Translations under genes and position numbers: made by a program
Notes under the pieces: model-generated
Told to the model about the DNA's origin: nothing
Databases searched by the model: none
Seen by the model: only the letters and a program-made list of their open reading frames with translations
Shown: positions 37,229-45,512 of the stretch, in pieces
Numbering within the stretch: position 1 is the stretch's first letter
Layout of the letters: each line of letters begins with the position of its first letter
Origin: Schlesneria sp.
GTDB taxonomy: Bacteria > Planctomycetota > Planctomycetia > Planctomycetales > Planctomycetaceae
Length of the DNA: 64,000 bases
NCBI GenBank assembly: GCA_028291515.1
Contig: JAQGHU010000025.1
Location: 106,686 to 170,685 of the forward strand
Direction of reading: 5' to 3'

Positions 37229-37659
37229 GCTTCACCTCCATCCGTCATAGACGTGGGAGGACTTGGCAGGAAGACTTGGAATGCCAGTTCCGGAACCTTT
37301 CGCCGACTGATGGATCGCGCCACTTCGGCGCGTAAGCGACCCATCGCCAGTTGCAGACTCTGCAGGATGGCAGTTGGATCAACCACGGCATCCAGCGACT
37401 GCACCGTCACCAGCATGCGCGTGGCATCCGGAGCCGGAGCAACTTCACTGACCAGCAATCCTTGCAATACATCGTCATGGCCATCGCCCGAGAGGACGTA
37501 ATTCAAAGTCTCAAACACTTGCCGACAGAGTTGCCAGTCCTTGCGAGTATCGCGTCGTTGTCGCGTCGGTTTGAAGTAGTCTCGCGGATCAAGACCATCT
37601 TCCGGGCTGGGCTGCCCGCACATCGTTTCAAAGCTTTTTCGAGATGGCTTTCGCTTCAT
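37225..37659 (-). CDS. RbfA-like ribosome maturation protein
   Basis: About 144 residues from the ATG at 37659; a TTG start at 37692 has a better ribosome-binding site (GAGAGG) and is the alternative. After a basic N-terminus, QLCRQVFETLNYVLSG, LLVSEVAPAPDATRMLVTVQ and ILQSLQLAMGRLRAEVARSISRRKVPELAFQV (quoted in pieces) follow the RbfA KH-type fold: helix, strand pair, helix with Arg-rich end, final strand. RbfA assists late 30S assembly. Coupling to an RNA ligase (ATGA overlap) suggests a combined role in rRNA repair or maturation. A separate main rbfA gene may exist outside the window, so I leave the symbol empty. Confidence 0.7.
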   Translation of the reverse strand: MKRKPSRKSFETMCGQPSPEDGLDPRDYFKPTRQRRDTRKDWQLCRQVFETLNYVLSGDGHDDVLQGLLVSEVAPAPDATRMLVTVQSLDAVVDPTAILQSLQLAMGRLRAEVARSISRRKVPELAFQVFLPSPPTSMTDGGEA

Positions 37660-37870
37660 GAGCGTGAGAACTTTCAGAGAGTGTGTCTTCAATAGACCGC
37701 CTCTCGAACGGAGATCGGTCGCCGCAAACGAGAGACAAAGAGCGTGGTCGGCGGACCACCACCGACCACGAACGTGGGCGCACAGCGAACCGGGCCATGC
37801 ATCACAGCACGTGGGTGAGAGTGCGCCGAAAGAACGTGGGGCGCGAAGAATGAGCCAGCTTCAGCCGCAC

Positions 37871-37924
37871 TTAAGCGGAGAAACGCTGACTCAAAGTTTC
37901 AGTGAAGCGGAGGTTTGCGGCCAT
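37871..37924 (-). CDS. Possible 17-residue leader peptide
   Basis: ATG at 37924 preceded by AGGAG at a spacing of eight bases, encoding MAANLRFTETLSQRFSA and a TAA stop. It lies about 210 bases upstream of the rbfA-like start, before a strongly structured stretch, in the arrangement expected of an attenuator. The good ribosome-binding site is the only direct support. Confidence 0.35.
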   Translation of the reverse strand: MAANLRFTETLSQRFSA

Positions 37925-38047
37925 GATAGCTCTCCTGCCTGGGGTCACGCTGCCGAATCGATACGGCAACACGGACGACACGCTCAGCAGGACACGGCAG
38001 AAGCATTTCAGGTTCGCGCGACGAACAATTTCTTCAATCTGCGTCCC

Positions 38048-38101
38048 TCTGCGAAATCTGCGGACAAGAATTGATCCGCAGATTGCACAGATTTCGCAGA
38101 G
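38048..38101. repeat. Inverted repeat, TCTGCGAAATCTGCGGA family
   Basis: Left arm 38048-38064 and right arm 38075-38101 can pair with an internal nine-base bulge; it begins 23 bases beyond the ychF stop and may end its transcript. Confidence 0.7.
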
Positions 38102-38123
38102 AAGAATCGGCAGCGAGTGGATG

Positions 38124-39212
38124 TCAGTTGAACAGGAAGTGGCAGATGTCGCCGTCCTGCATGACGTAGGCTTTGCCTTCGACGCGGAGTTTTCCGGCCG
38201 AGCGGATGTCTTTTTCCGTCTTGTAGGTTTCCAGGTCTTCGAGCGCGTAGATTTCGGCGCGGATGAAGCCTTTTTCGAAGTCGGTGTGGATCACGCCGGC
38301 GGCTTGTGGAGCTGTCGCTCCAATCGGGATCGTCCAGGCGCGAACTTCCATTTCCCCGGCGGTGAAATAGCTCTGCAAGCCGAGCACGCGGTAAGCTTCG
38401 CGAGCCAGCGCGGCGAGAGCCGGTTCGGTCAATCCGGCCCCTTCGAGCATCTCGGCTCGGTCGGCTTCGTCGAGTTCCGCGATTTCCGATTCGAGCTTCG
38501 CACAGACCGGGACGACGGACGCTCCGACCTTGGCGGCGAAGTCGCGGACCTGCTGAACCAGAGTCCCCTTCCCTTCCAGATCGTTCTCGTCGACGTTGGC
38601 GACGTACAGGATCGGCTTGGCGGTCATCAGGCCGTAGCTTTTGACGACTTTGCTTTCGACTTCGTCAAATTCCATCTTGCGCAATGGCTCTTCCGTCGCC
38701 AGATGAGCCAGGCACTTGCGGATCACTTCGACCCGATACTTCGCATCCTTATCGCCACTCTTGGCAGTTCGTTCCGCCTTCGACAGCGAATTTTCCAGCG
38801 TCTGGATATCGGCCAGCATCAGTTCGATTTCGATCGTTTCGATGTCCGAAACGGGATTCACTTTCCCCGTGACGTGGATCACATCGGGATCTTCGAAGCA
38901 GCGCACGACCTGCAGGATGGCATCGACTTCGCGAATGTGAGTCAGGAACTTGTTCCCCAGACCCTGCCCTTCGCTGGCTCCTTTGACGATCCCGGCGATG
39001 TCGACCAGCTTTAGGGCGGCCGGCACGATCTTTTTCGGAACAATGTACTTGGTAATGCGTTCCAGCCGGCCATCGGGAACGCTGACAACACCCTCGTTCG
39101 GCTCGATCGTGCAAAATGGATAGTTGGCACTTTGAGCCGCCTTGGACATCGTCAGTGCGTTAAACAGAGTACTCTTGCCCACATTGGGCAGACCAACGAT
39201 GCCAGCTTCCAT
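38124..39212 (-). CDS. ychF: Ribosome-associated ATPase YchF (Obg family)
   Basis: 362 residues, the standard length. G1 is [18 protein letters not shown]3 is [19 protein letters not shown], and the G4-equivalent is NVDE, the variant that makes YchF prefer ATP over GTP. The coiled-coil insertion and the C-terminal TGS domain ([19 protein letters not shown], ending with [16 protein letters not shown]) are present. YchF binds ribosomes and affects start-site choice and stress responses. It is transcribed alone; an imperfect inverted repeat lies upstream. Confidence 0.97.
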   Translation of the reverse strand: MEAGIVGLPNVGKSTLFNALTMSKAAQSANYPFCTIEPNEGVVSVPDGRLERITKYIVPKKIVPAALKLVDIAGIVKGASEGQGLGNKFLTHIREVDAILQVVRCFEDPDVIHVTGKVNPVSDIETIEIELMLADIQTLENSLSKAERTAKSGDKDAKYRVEVIRKCLAHLATEEPLRKMEFDEVESKVVKSYGLMTAKPILYVANVDENDLEGKGTLVQQVRDFAAKVGASVVPVCAKLESEIAELDEADRAEMLEGAGLTEPALAALAREAYRVLGLQSYFTAGEMEVRAWTIPIGATAPQAAGVIHTDFEKGFIRAEIYALEDLETYKTEKDIRSAGKLRVEGKAYVMQDGDICHFLFN

Positions 39213-39299
39213 GATTTCGCGAAAACCTTGCCAGAACAGAACTTCAAACAGATTCGGACCGATTTAGATAGCAGACTGATCCAACAAAGTCACGGCAGC

Positions 39300-39428
39300 C
39301 ACGGATGAAACACGGATTGAACTCGGATCAGAATGGAATTCGCTTTCCTATTCCAACTTCTCGACGGCCACTGGCGGTCTGCCCCATTTCTTTGGATTTT
39401 CCGTGTTCCATCCGAGTTTCATCCCTGG
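39300..39428. repeat. Imperfect inverted repeat, CACGGATGAAACACGGATT family
   Basis: Left block 39298-39333 (CCACGGATGAAACACGGATT) and right block about 39397-39430 (CCGTGTTCCATCCGAGTTTC) are related as reverse complements with several mismatches. It lies between divergent ychF and the ECF sigma gene. Related pieces occur at 40791-40814 and 44015-44208. Confidence 0.6.
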
Positions 39429-39441
39429 CTAAGATCTTCAC

Positions 39442-39999
39442 ATGAGTGATGTCAGCCAAATCTTGAACGCAATTGGCAACGGCGACCAACACGCTGCAGC
39501 CGATTTGTTGCCATTGCTTTACGACGAACTGCGGAAGCTGGCGGCACAAAAGCTGGCTCATGAATCTTCGGGGCATAGTCTGCAGGCGACCGCCTTAGTC
39601 CATGAGGCCTACCTGAGGCTGATCGGTGGCCAGGACGAACAGTGCTGGGATAATCGAGGTCACTTTTTCGCCGCGGCCGCCGAAGCGATGCGACGAATCC
39701 TCATCGAGAACGCCAGACACAAGCTGCGAATTCGGCATGGCGGGGAATTCGATCGGATCGAACTTTCGCCTGAGATCGCCGAGGCCAATCAGCATCCCGA
39801 ACGACTGATTGAACTCGATGCCGCCTTGACAAAGCTGTCCGAAGAAGATGCCGCGGCCGCTGAAGTTGTGAAGCTACACTTCTTCGCGGGACTCCCCTTG
39901 GAAGAGGTGGGGGCGCTACTCGGGGTTTCACGTGCGACGGCGTATCGACAGTGGTCGTACGCGAGATCCTGGCTGAAGTGTGAGATGCAGGACGAGTGA
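39442..39999 (+). CDS. ECF sigma factor of the planctomycete type
   Basis: 185 residues. DLLPLLYDELRKLAAQKLAHE, then TALVHEAYLRLIGG and RGHFFAAAAEAMRRILIENARHK form region 2; region 4 is VVKLHFFAGLPLEEVGALLGVSRATAYRQWSYARSWL (in two parts). These ECF proteins in planctomycetes are commonly followed by a Ser/Thr kinase; here a methyltransferase gene follows 47 bases later instead. No anti-sigma gene is adjacent. Confidence 0.88.
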   Translation: MSDVSQILNAIGNGDQHAAADLLPLLYDELRKLAAQKLAHESSGHSLQATALVHEAYLRLIGGQDEQCWDNRGHFFAAAAEAMRRILIENARHKLRIRHGGEFDRIELSPEIAEANQHPERLIELDAALTKLSEEDAAAAEVVKLHFFAGLPLEEVGALLGVSRATAYRQWSYARSWLKCEMQDE

Positions 40000-40046
40000 A
40001 TACGATAGTCGCAAAGCTCTCGATATCTGCCCCTTAAGGTTTCCGA

Positions 40047-40784
40047 ATGACAACCAACTACGATCCGATCGCCGAACAATACAAACGCTCCAAGCAGCAG
40101 CCATGGCGAACTTTCATCGAATGTCACACGCTGCTCGAACTGATTGGCGACCCGCGCGGTCAGTCAGTGTTGGACGTTGCTTGCGGCGAAGGCTTCTACA
40201 CGCGAATGATCCGCGAACGAAAAGCGGGCAGTGTCACCGGGGTGGACTTGTCGCAAGGGATGATCGATCTGGCGCAGAAGCAGGAAGCCGAGCATCAGTT
40301 GGGAATCAACTATGTCGTCGGCGACGCGAGAGAACTACCTGCCTCAGATCCCTATGACTTGGTGATGGCCGCATATCTGCTGAATTACGCTCAGACTCGC
40401 GACGAACTGCAGGCGATGTGCAACGGGATCGCCCGGTCGCTCAAACCCGGCGGACGTTTCGTCACGGTCAACGGGAACCCCGCCCTGCACTTCCCATCAG
40501 CACCGTCCTATCGCAAGTACGGGTTCGAAACCAGCGTCGTCGGGCCATGGAATGAAGGAGCCCCTATCACCTGGAGGTTTTACCTGAGCGACAGCGTCTT
40601 TGAACTCGAGAACTACTTCTTAGACATCGCGATTCATGAGGCGGCCTTCAAACAGGCCGGTTTCCGCGAAGTCCGCTGGCATGCTCCGCAGCTGTCATCG
40701 CAGGGCTTAGCCAATCACGATCAACAATTCTGGACCGACATCCTGACTCATTCGCCCGTGACGTTTATTGAATGCATTAAATAA
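40047..40784 (+). CDS. Class I SAM-dependent methyltransferase
   Basis: 245 residues. Motif I is SVLDVACGEGFYTRMI, followed by VTGVDLSQGMIDLAQ and YVVGDARELP, then LKPGGRFVTVN. The N-terminus (YDPIAEQYKRSKQQPWR) is typical of small-molecule methyltransferases of the UbiE/ToxA type; MTTNYDPIAEQYKR matches that group. The substrate is unknown. The 47-base gap suggests co-transcription with the sigma factor. Confidence 0.85.
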   Translation: MTTNYDPIAEQYKRSKQQPWRTFIECHTLLELIGDPRGQSVLDVACGEGFYTRMIRERKAGSVTGVDLSQGMIDLAQKQEAEHQLGINYVVGDARELPASDPYDLVMAAYLLNYAQTRDELQAMCNGIARSLKPGGRFVTVNGNPALHFPSAPSYRKYGFETSVVGPWNEGAPITWRFYLSDSVFELENYFLDIAIHEAAFKQAGFREVRWHAPQLSSQGLANHDQQFWTDILTHSPVTFIECIK

Positions 40785-40914
40785 TGGGATGAAACACGGA
40801 TTAGGAAGTAGACGATTCCTGATCCGAAGGTTGCACCGTGCCAAAAGCGGTAGACAGGGGTGAGTCACTTCTCATCCGTGGCTACTTCTTCCGCAACTTG
40901 CGGCTGATTGCTGG

Positions 40915-41889
40915 TTGCGAGTAATTCGCGGCCGAAACCTTTATGATCGACGTTTTCGTCGGCCTGACCTCAAAAGTCTTACTACCTTGTTGCTCGCCGC
41001 CATCACTTTTCCCAACCCGGGTCAGATCGTTGCGTTGCTGTTGGCCATTGTGCTGCTGTCGGCCAGCATTGCTGCGTGGGCGGGGCTGTTGATCCGGGCT
41101 CAACTGACTGGCGAAATCGGGCTCGATTGGTGCGACGAGCCGCGTGCCGATTGGACTCGCTTTCCCGAGCGAACGGTGCTCGCGCTGACCTTGGTCCTGA
41201 TTAGCATGCATCTGCTTTCCAAGCTGGACCCGCCGCAGGCGGAGCCCGATGATGCCAAACCTGCCCATGTTCGGCATCCCGATGTCCATTCCAAGCTGAA
41301 GCCCAGGCCGCCGGAACCGGTGGCACTGACGACGGACCGGTTGATTTTGAACATCGTATTTACGGGCGGATTGGCTGCGGTCCTCGTCGCAATCCTATCG
41401 TGCAGTCAACGATCGCTGGTGGATTATGGTCTCAAGTGGCAGTCCTTGGGTTGGCAGGTCGTTGATGGCGTCTATGGCTATTTGCTGGCGCTGCTGCCAA
41501 TGGCCACGTTGATGTTCGCGACATCGCCGTTTCGAGACAAGCACAACCAAAACGCCTTGCTGACGTTGCTGGCCAATAGTCCGGACTTAGGAACCGTGGT
41601 CGTGATCTGCTTTGCGGCGGTCATGTTAGCACCGGTCTATGAGGAACTACTCTTTCGAGTTGTCTTGCAGGGGTGGCTGACGACAGTGGTCGATCCGCGC
41701 TATTCGATTCCGATTGTGGCGTTGATTTTTGGTGCGATTCATGGGCTGCCCGATGGGATCGCCCTGTTGCCACTCACGTGTGTTCTTGGATATGTCTTTC
41801 ACCGACGACACAGCTATGTGTCGGTACTCGTGATTCATGGGCTGTTCAACGGTACCATGCTGATTCTGGCCTTGCTGATCCGGGAATGA
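40915..41889 (+). CDS. CPBP-family intramembrane metalloprotease-like protein
   Basis: Up to 324 residues with about seven hydrophobic segments. Motif 1 is PVYEELLFRVVLQGWL (the EExxxR glutamates), motif 2 is ALIFGAIHGLPDG (FxxxH), and the C-terminal motif is LVIHGLFNG. CPBP proteins are CAAX protease or bacteriocin-processing enzymes related to Rce1. The start is uncertain: the frame opens at a TTG at 40915; a later TTG at 40987 begins just before the first membrane helix. It is 43 bases before tyrS and may be in the same operon. Confidence 0.82.
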   Translation: MRVIRGRNLYDRRFRRPDLKSLTTLLLAAITFPNPGQIVALLLAIVLLSASIAAWAGLLIRAQLTGEIGLDWCDEPRADWTRFPERTVLALTLVLISMHLLSKLDPPQAEPDDAKPAHVRHPDVHSKLKPRPPEPVALTTDRLILNIVFTGGLAAVLVAILSCSQRSLVDYGLKWQSLGWQVVDGVYGYLLALLPMATLMFATSPFRDKHNQNALLTLLANSPDLGTVVVICFAAVMLAPVYEELLFRVVLQGWLTTVVDPRYSIPIVALIFGAIHGLPDGIALLPLTCVLGYVFHRRHSYVSVLVIHGLFNGTMLILALLIRE

Positions 41890-41932
41890 TTGACTGCCAG
41901 CCAATGCTGGTTCGACCTTTGAAGAAACTGCT

Positions 41933-43195
41933 ATGATATTTGCACCTGTTGAAGAACAACTGGCCATTATTCGACGTGGCGTTGAGAAGATTGTCCCCGA
42001 AGAAGAACTGGCTGCGCGACTGAAGAAAAGTCGTGACACCGGCGTGCCGCTGCGAGTCAAATACGGCATCGACCCCACAGGGATCGACGTTCACCTGGGG
42101 CATACCGTCCCGTTGAGGAAGCTGCGACAGTTCCAGGAACTGGGGCATCAAGCGGTGATCATCATTGGCAACTACACGGCGTTGGTCGGCGATCCGAGCG
42201 GTCGCGATCACGCTCGCAGCAAGAAGCTGACCGCCGACGAGGTGGAGGCCAATGCGCGCGACTATCTGACACAGGTTGGCAAAGTCGTCGACATGTCCAA
42301 AGCCGAGGTGCATCGCAACGGTGACTGGTTCGGCAAGATGAGCTTTGCAGACGTGATCCAGCTGTGCGGCAAAGTGACGGTCGCCCAGATGCTGACTCGC
42401 GATGACTTTGCCAAGCGTCACGCAGCCGGAACGCCGATCTTCATGCACGAATGCCTGTATCCGATCATGCAGGCCTGGGATTCGGTGGTGATCAAGTCGG
42501 ACATCGAACTGGGAGGGACCGAGCAACTGTACAGCTTCATGCTGGCTCGCGATCTGCAACGGGATCAATCGTTATCGCAGCAGATTGGCGTCATGTCGCC
42601 GATCCTGGTCGGCCTGGACGGCGAACGTCGGATGGGAAAGAGCCTGGGGAATTACATCGGTATCGCCGAGACCCCTTACGACATGATGAAAAAGTTTATG
42701 CAGGTTCCCGATGTCGTGATGAAGATGTACTTCGAATTGCTGACATCGATCTCGATGGAAGAAATCGACAAGATCATGGCGGGGCATCCGAAAGAGGCGA
42801 AGATTCGATTGGCTCGAGCGGTCATTTCGGGCTATCACTCGGAACAAGCGGCAGACGAAGCGGCGGATCGCTGGCAACGCGAGATCAGTGGGGGCGAGTT
42901 GCCAGCTGACATCCCCGTTGTGACGCTTAGCCTAACGGCACTGAAAGCCCAGTTTCCGCTGTGCGAGGCAGACTTGTCACAAAGGACACTGGCTGCCAAT
43001 CGACTGGTGAAAGAGATGGGACTGGCACCTTCGAACGGTGAATCTTTGAGATTGATTGCTCAAGGCGGGGTTTCGGTTTATCGCGATGGTAAGTTTGTTC
43101 CGATTGCCGATGGTCGGGCACCATTGCTGTTGGAAGATAATATGCTGGTGAGAGTTGGCAAGAAAAAGATCGCTCGGTTGAGTCTTCAGAACTGA
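41933..43195 (+). CDS. tyrS: Tyrosyl-tRNA synthetase
   Basis: 420 residues. The class I HIGH motif is HLGHT and the KMSKS-equivalent is RRMGKSLGN. KYGIDPTGIDVHLGHTVPL and QAWDSVVIKSDIELGGTEQ (tyrosine pocket) are typical of bacterial TyrRS. The C-terminal S4-like domain (GLAPSNGESLRLIAQGGVSV) is present. It charges tRNA-Tyr. Flanked at short distance by the CPBP gene (43 bases) and the NIPSNAP gene (24 bases). Confidence 0.96.
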   Translation: MIFAPVEEQLAIIRRGVEKIVPEEELAARLKKSRDTGVPLRVKYGIDPTGIDVHLGHTVPLRKLRQFQELGHQAVIIIGNYTALVGDPSGRDHARSKKLTADEVEANARDYLTQVGKVVDMSKAEVHRNGDWFGKMSFADVIQLCGKVTVAQMLTRDDFAKRHAAGTPIFMHECLYPIMQAWDSVVIKSDIELGGTEQLYSFMLARDLQRDQSLSQQIGVMSPILVGLDGERRMGKSLGNYIGIAETPYDMMKKFMQVPDVVMKMYFELLTSISMEEIDKIMAGHPKEAKIRLARAVISGYHSEQAADEAADRWQREISGGELPADIPVVTLSLTALKAQFPLCEADLSQRTLAANRLVKEMGLAPSNGESLRLIAQGGVSVYRDGKFVPIADGRAPLLLEDNMLVRVGKKKIARLSLQN

Positions 43196-43219
43196 TCAAC
43201 AATCTCTTGGGAATACATC

Positions 43220-44005
43220 ATGGAACGCCGCGCTTTTCTGCAAACGACATTGGCCACCGGAGGGATCGCCGCCATGACCGGAGCGACAATGGCCGATGAT
43301 GCGAAGCCCAAGGCGGGTCGCGAATTCTTCGAATTGCGGGCTTACACGCTGAAACCCGACAAGCAGAAGGCGATCGACGGCTACTTCCGAGAGGCGTTGA
43401 TTCCGGCACTGAATCGATTGGGAATCAAACAAGTCGGCGTGTTTTATGAAACCCCCGCTCCGACTCCCGCAGTCGCACATCTGTTGATCCCTTATCAGAG
43501 TCTGGATCAGGTGGCTGCCGCCAAGATCGGTCTGGAAGGTGATGCCGAATATCTCAAGGCCGCAGCCGAGTACTTGGCGATTCCGGCAGCCGATCCTGTC
43601 TACGATCGAATCGAAAGTTCGCTGCTGCACGCCTTCGAGACGATGCCGAAATTAGAAGCACCCGACAAGAAGGGGCGCCTGTTCAATCTTCGCATCTACG
43701 AAAGTCACAACGAAGCGGCTGGTCAGAAGAAGATTGAAATGTTCAACAAGGGCGAAATCGCGATCTTCCGCCGGGTCGGCCTGACTCCGGTGCTGTTCGG
43801 CGAAGCGGTCGTCGGGACTCGGATTCCGAACCTGACCTATCTATTGGCGTTCGACGACGATTCTGCTCGAACCGACGCCTGGAATCGCTTCCGCAGCGAT
43901 CCCGAATGGCTGAAGCTGAAAGCGATTCCTGAATACGAAGACAAGCGAATCGTGTCGAAGATTACCAACAAGCTGCTGACTCCGGCGGAGTATTCGCAGA
44001 TCTGA
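43220..44005 (+). CDS. Exported NIPSNAP-family protein
   Basis: 261 residues. The N-terminus MERRAFLQTTLATGGIAAM looks like a twin-arginine signal (RRAFLQ). Two NIPSNAP (dimeric alpha-beta barrel) repeats follow: FFELRAYTLKPDKQKAIDGY and later LFNLRIYESHNEAAGQKKI, the second ending with KTNKLLTPAEYSQI-like residues. The family is of unknown function, common in planctomycetes as a secreted or periplasmic protein. It converges with the SUMF1-like gene; an inverted repeat separates them. Confidence 0.88.
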   Translation: MERRAFLQTTLATGGIAAMTGATMADDAKPKAGREFFELRAYTLKPDKQKAIDGYFREALIPALNRLGIKQVGVFYETPAPTPAVAHLLIPYQSLDQVAAAKIGLEGDAEYLKAAAEYLAIPAADPVYDRIESSLLHAFETMPKLEAPDKKGRLFNLRIYESHNEAAGQKKIEMFNKGEIAIFRRVGLTPVLFGEAVVGTRIPNLTYLLAFDDDSARTDAWNRFRSDPEWLKLKAIPEYEDKRIVSKITNKLLTPAEYSQI

Positions 44006-44014
44006 GGAAGAGGT

Positions 44015-44208
44015 TAGCCACGGATTGAACACGGATGAAACACGGATCAGGAAGTGACGCGCACAGCGGGTAACAGACCCGGACCGTTTCCGCCTGTAGA
44101 ATTTTTGATTGTTAAAGGGCGAAGAGAAAACCAAGTCAAGGATTTACCACACGGATCAGAGCGTCTTCCTTCCTAATCCGTGTTTCATCCGTGTTCAATC
44201 CGTGGCTA
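44015..44208. repeat. Inverted repeat between convergent genes
   Basis: Arms at 44015-44055 and 44169-44208 are reverse complements over about 40 bases with one mismatch (CACGGATCAGGAAG versus CACGGATTAGGAAG). It fills nearly all of the 206-base gap between the NIPSNAP and SUMF1-like stop codons and could act as a bidirectional terminator. Confidence 0.85.
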
Positions 44209-44211
44209 GTT

Positions 44212-45276
44212 CTACTTCGCTTTGACACATCGGAATCCCACGGCATCATCCGCGTCCGTGGCTGAGTATTTGCGGCGGGCGCCGCTGGTCAGGAAGTCGT
44301 ATTTGTCTTTCCAGGATCCGCTGCGCAGCACGATGAGGTCGGCATCTCCCTTGGCTTTGGCTGCTGATCCGTCAACGGGAGCGCCTTCGTAGCTATCGGC
44401 CCAGGCGTCGGCGGTGAATTCCCACAGGTAGCCATGCATGTCGTAGAGACCCCAGGCATTCGGTTTCAGGGCTCCGATTGGGGGATCATTTCCGGCGGCG
44501 TTGCCGGTGTGCCAGCCGTACTGATCGAGCAAGATGGCTTTGCGAGACTTCGCACTGCCGCCGGCAGCTTCGACCTCGGCAATCAGCTTGGCGGCGTCCT
44601 CTTTCGAGACACCTGATTTCAGCGGCTTGGGCAATCGTTCGACGAAGTCTTTGGCCTCTTTTAATCCCAAGCCAGTCTGTTCGCGGACGAGCTTGATCAT
44701 CCCGATTTTGCTGTCGCCGAATCCTGTCAGGATGACATCGACTGTGTCTTTATTGTTGTCGGCTTCGTCGCCGAAGCTGTATCGCGTGTTTGTTCCGGCT
44801 CGGCAGCAGTATTCCCATTCGGCTTCGGTGGGCAGGCGGATGACATCGTTTTCGGCAAGCAGTTTCTGCTGCCGCAAGGCCTGTGTGATCTTCTCGCAAA
44901 AGTCATTCGCATCCTTCCACGACATCATTTCGACAGAGTTGCGAGGCCCCTTCCAGCGGCTGGGGTTGGTCCCCATGACTGCCTCGTACAGGTCCTGAGG
45001 AACTTCGTACTTCGCCATCGCAAAGGCGTACTTGAATGTCACCTCGTGTCGTGGTTGCTCGTATTTTCCTCTTTCGGACCCCATTTGGAACGAGTCTGGA
45101 AACTTGTCTTCGCCGGGCGTCATGACGACGAATTCATCGGCGAAGGTTTTTAGCAGTGCCTTCGTTTTGTCGTCAGCAGGTTTGGCATCGTCGGCGTTGG
45201 CGACATGTGATCCCGCATTCGTCAACAGCAGGCAGACCGCCGTGGCCCAGCAGACTCGTCGTAGACCAGAGGACAT
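44212..45276 (-). CDS. SUMF1/formylglycine-enzyme-like protein with an inserted ribosomal L7/L12 C-terminal domain
   Basis: 354 residues from the ATG at 45276 with a signal peptide ([21 protein letters not shown]). The SUMF1 fold is split: the first part, about 50-175, has [19 protein letters not shown] and [20 protein letters not shown]; the second, about 245-354, has [15 protein letters not shown] and VLRSGSW. Between them, residues 177-243 match the L7/L12 C-terminal domain, with [33 protein letters not shown] and [20 protein letters not shown], as in E. coli L7/L12 ([31 protein letters not shown]). The two active-site cysteines of true formylglycine enzymes are missing from the C-terminal segment, so sulfatase maturation is unlikely. 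The region upstream of 45276 encodes only repeat DNA. Confidence 0.87.
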   Translation of the reverse strand: MSSGLRRVCWATAVCLLLTNAGSHVANADDAKPADDKTKALLKTFADEFVVMTPGEDKFPDSFQMGSERGKYEQPRHEVTFKYAFAMAKYEVPQDLYEAVMGTNPSRWKGPRNSVEMMSWKDANDFCEKITQALRQQKLLAENDVIRLPTEAEWEYCCRAGTNTRYSFGDEADNNKDTVDVILTGFGDSKIGMIKLVREQTGLGLKEAKDFVERLPKPLKSGVSKEDAAKLIAEVEAAGGSAKSRKAILLDQYGWHTGNAAGNDPPIGALKPNAWGLYDMHGYLWEFTADAWADSYEGAPVDGSAAKAKGDADLIVLRSGSWKDKYDFLTSGARRKYSATDADDAVGFRCVKAK

Positions 45277-45318
45277 AAGTTGTTCCTGTTTGATTGTTTT
45301 AAAATCGCCTGAGCCCGG

Positions 45319-45509
45319 ATTATTCATGGCCGAAATCTTCCCCGCTTCCGTTATTCCCGCGCAGGCGGGAATCCAGGCGTTTTGGAGCGAATCACCAACT
45401 GTTATTGCCTCGCAAGTTGCCTGGTTCACACATCGGTACCTTCTCGTGATTCGCTGGATTCCCGCCTGCGCGGGAATGACGGGAGCGGTTGGCCGATCCA
45501 TGAATAATC
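45319..45509. repeat. MITE-like element with 28-base inverted repeats, copy 2
   Basis: Arms at 45349-45376 and 45454-45481 match those of 34044-34178 (one base differs in the left arm, C to T). Weaker outer arms ATTATTCATGG / CCATGAATAAT extend the element to about 45319-45509. The open frame that runs from the SUMF1-like gene through this element ([17 protein letters not shown]) is repeat DNA, not protein. Confidence 0.88.
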
Positions 45510-45512
45510 TCG

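Larger units (their letters stand above)
37660..38123. other. Structured region upstream of the rbfA-like/rtcB operon
   Basis: 464 bases. On the operon strand it contains two stems: CGTGGTCGG/CCGACCACG at 37743-37769 and GGCGCAC/GTGCGCC at 37775-37825. It also holds the short leader frame at 37871-37924 and, nearer ychF, the inverted repeat at 38048-38101. I do not recognise RNase P, tmRNA, SRP or 6S RNA here. Confidence 0.5.

Noticed and set aside
37690..37900. tRNA, tmRNA, RNase P RNA or Y-like RNA near rtcB
   Set aside because: The stems do not match any of these consensus structures; the GGCGCAC/GTGCGCC pair encloses only 37 bases, too few for a tRNA.
37902..39014. A 370-codon open frame on the plus strand across ychF
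   Set aside because: It is antisense to YchF, whose motifs are complete, and it encodes no recognisable protein.
44212..45276. Functional formylglycine-generating enzyme activating the sulfatase at 59 kb
   Set aside because: The two cysteines in the C-terminal active-site strand are absent ([14 protein letters not shown]), and the genes are 14 kb apart.
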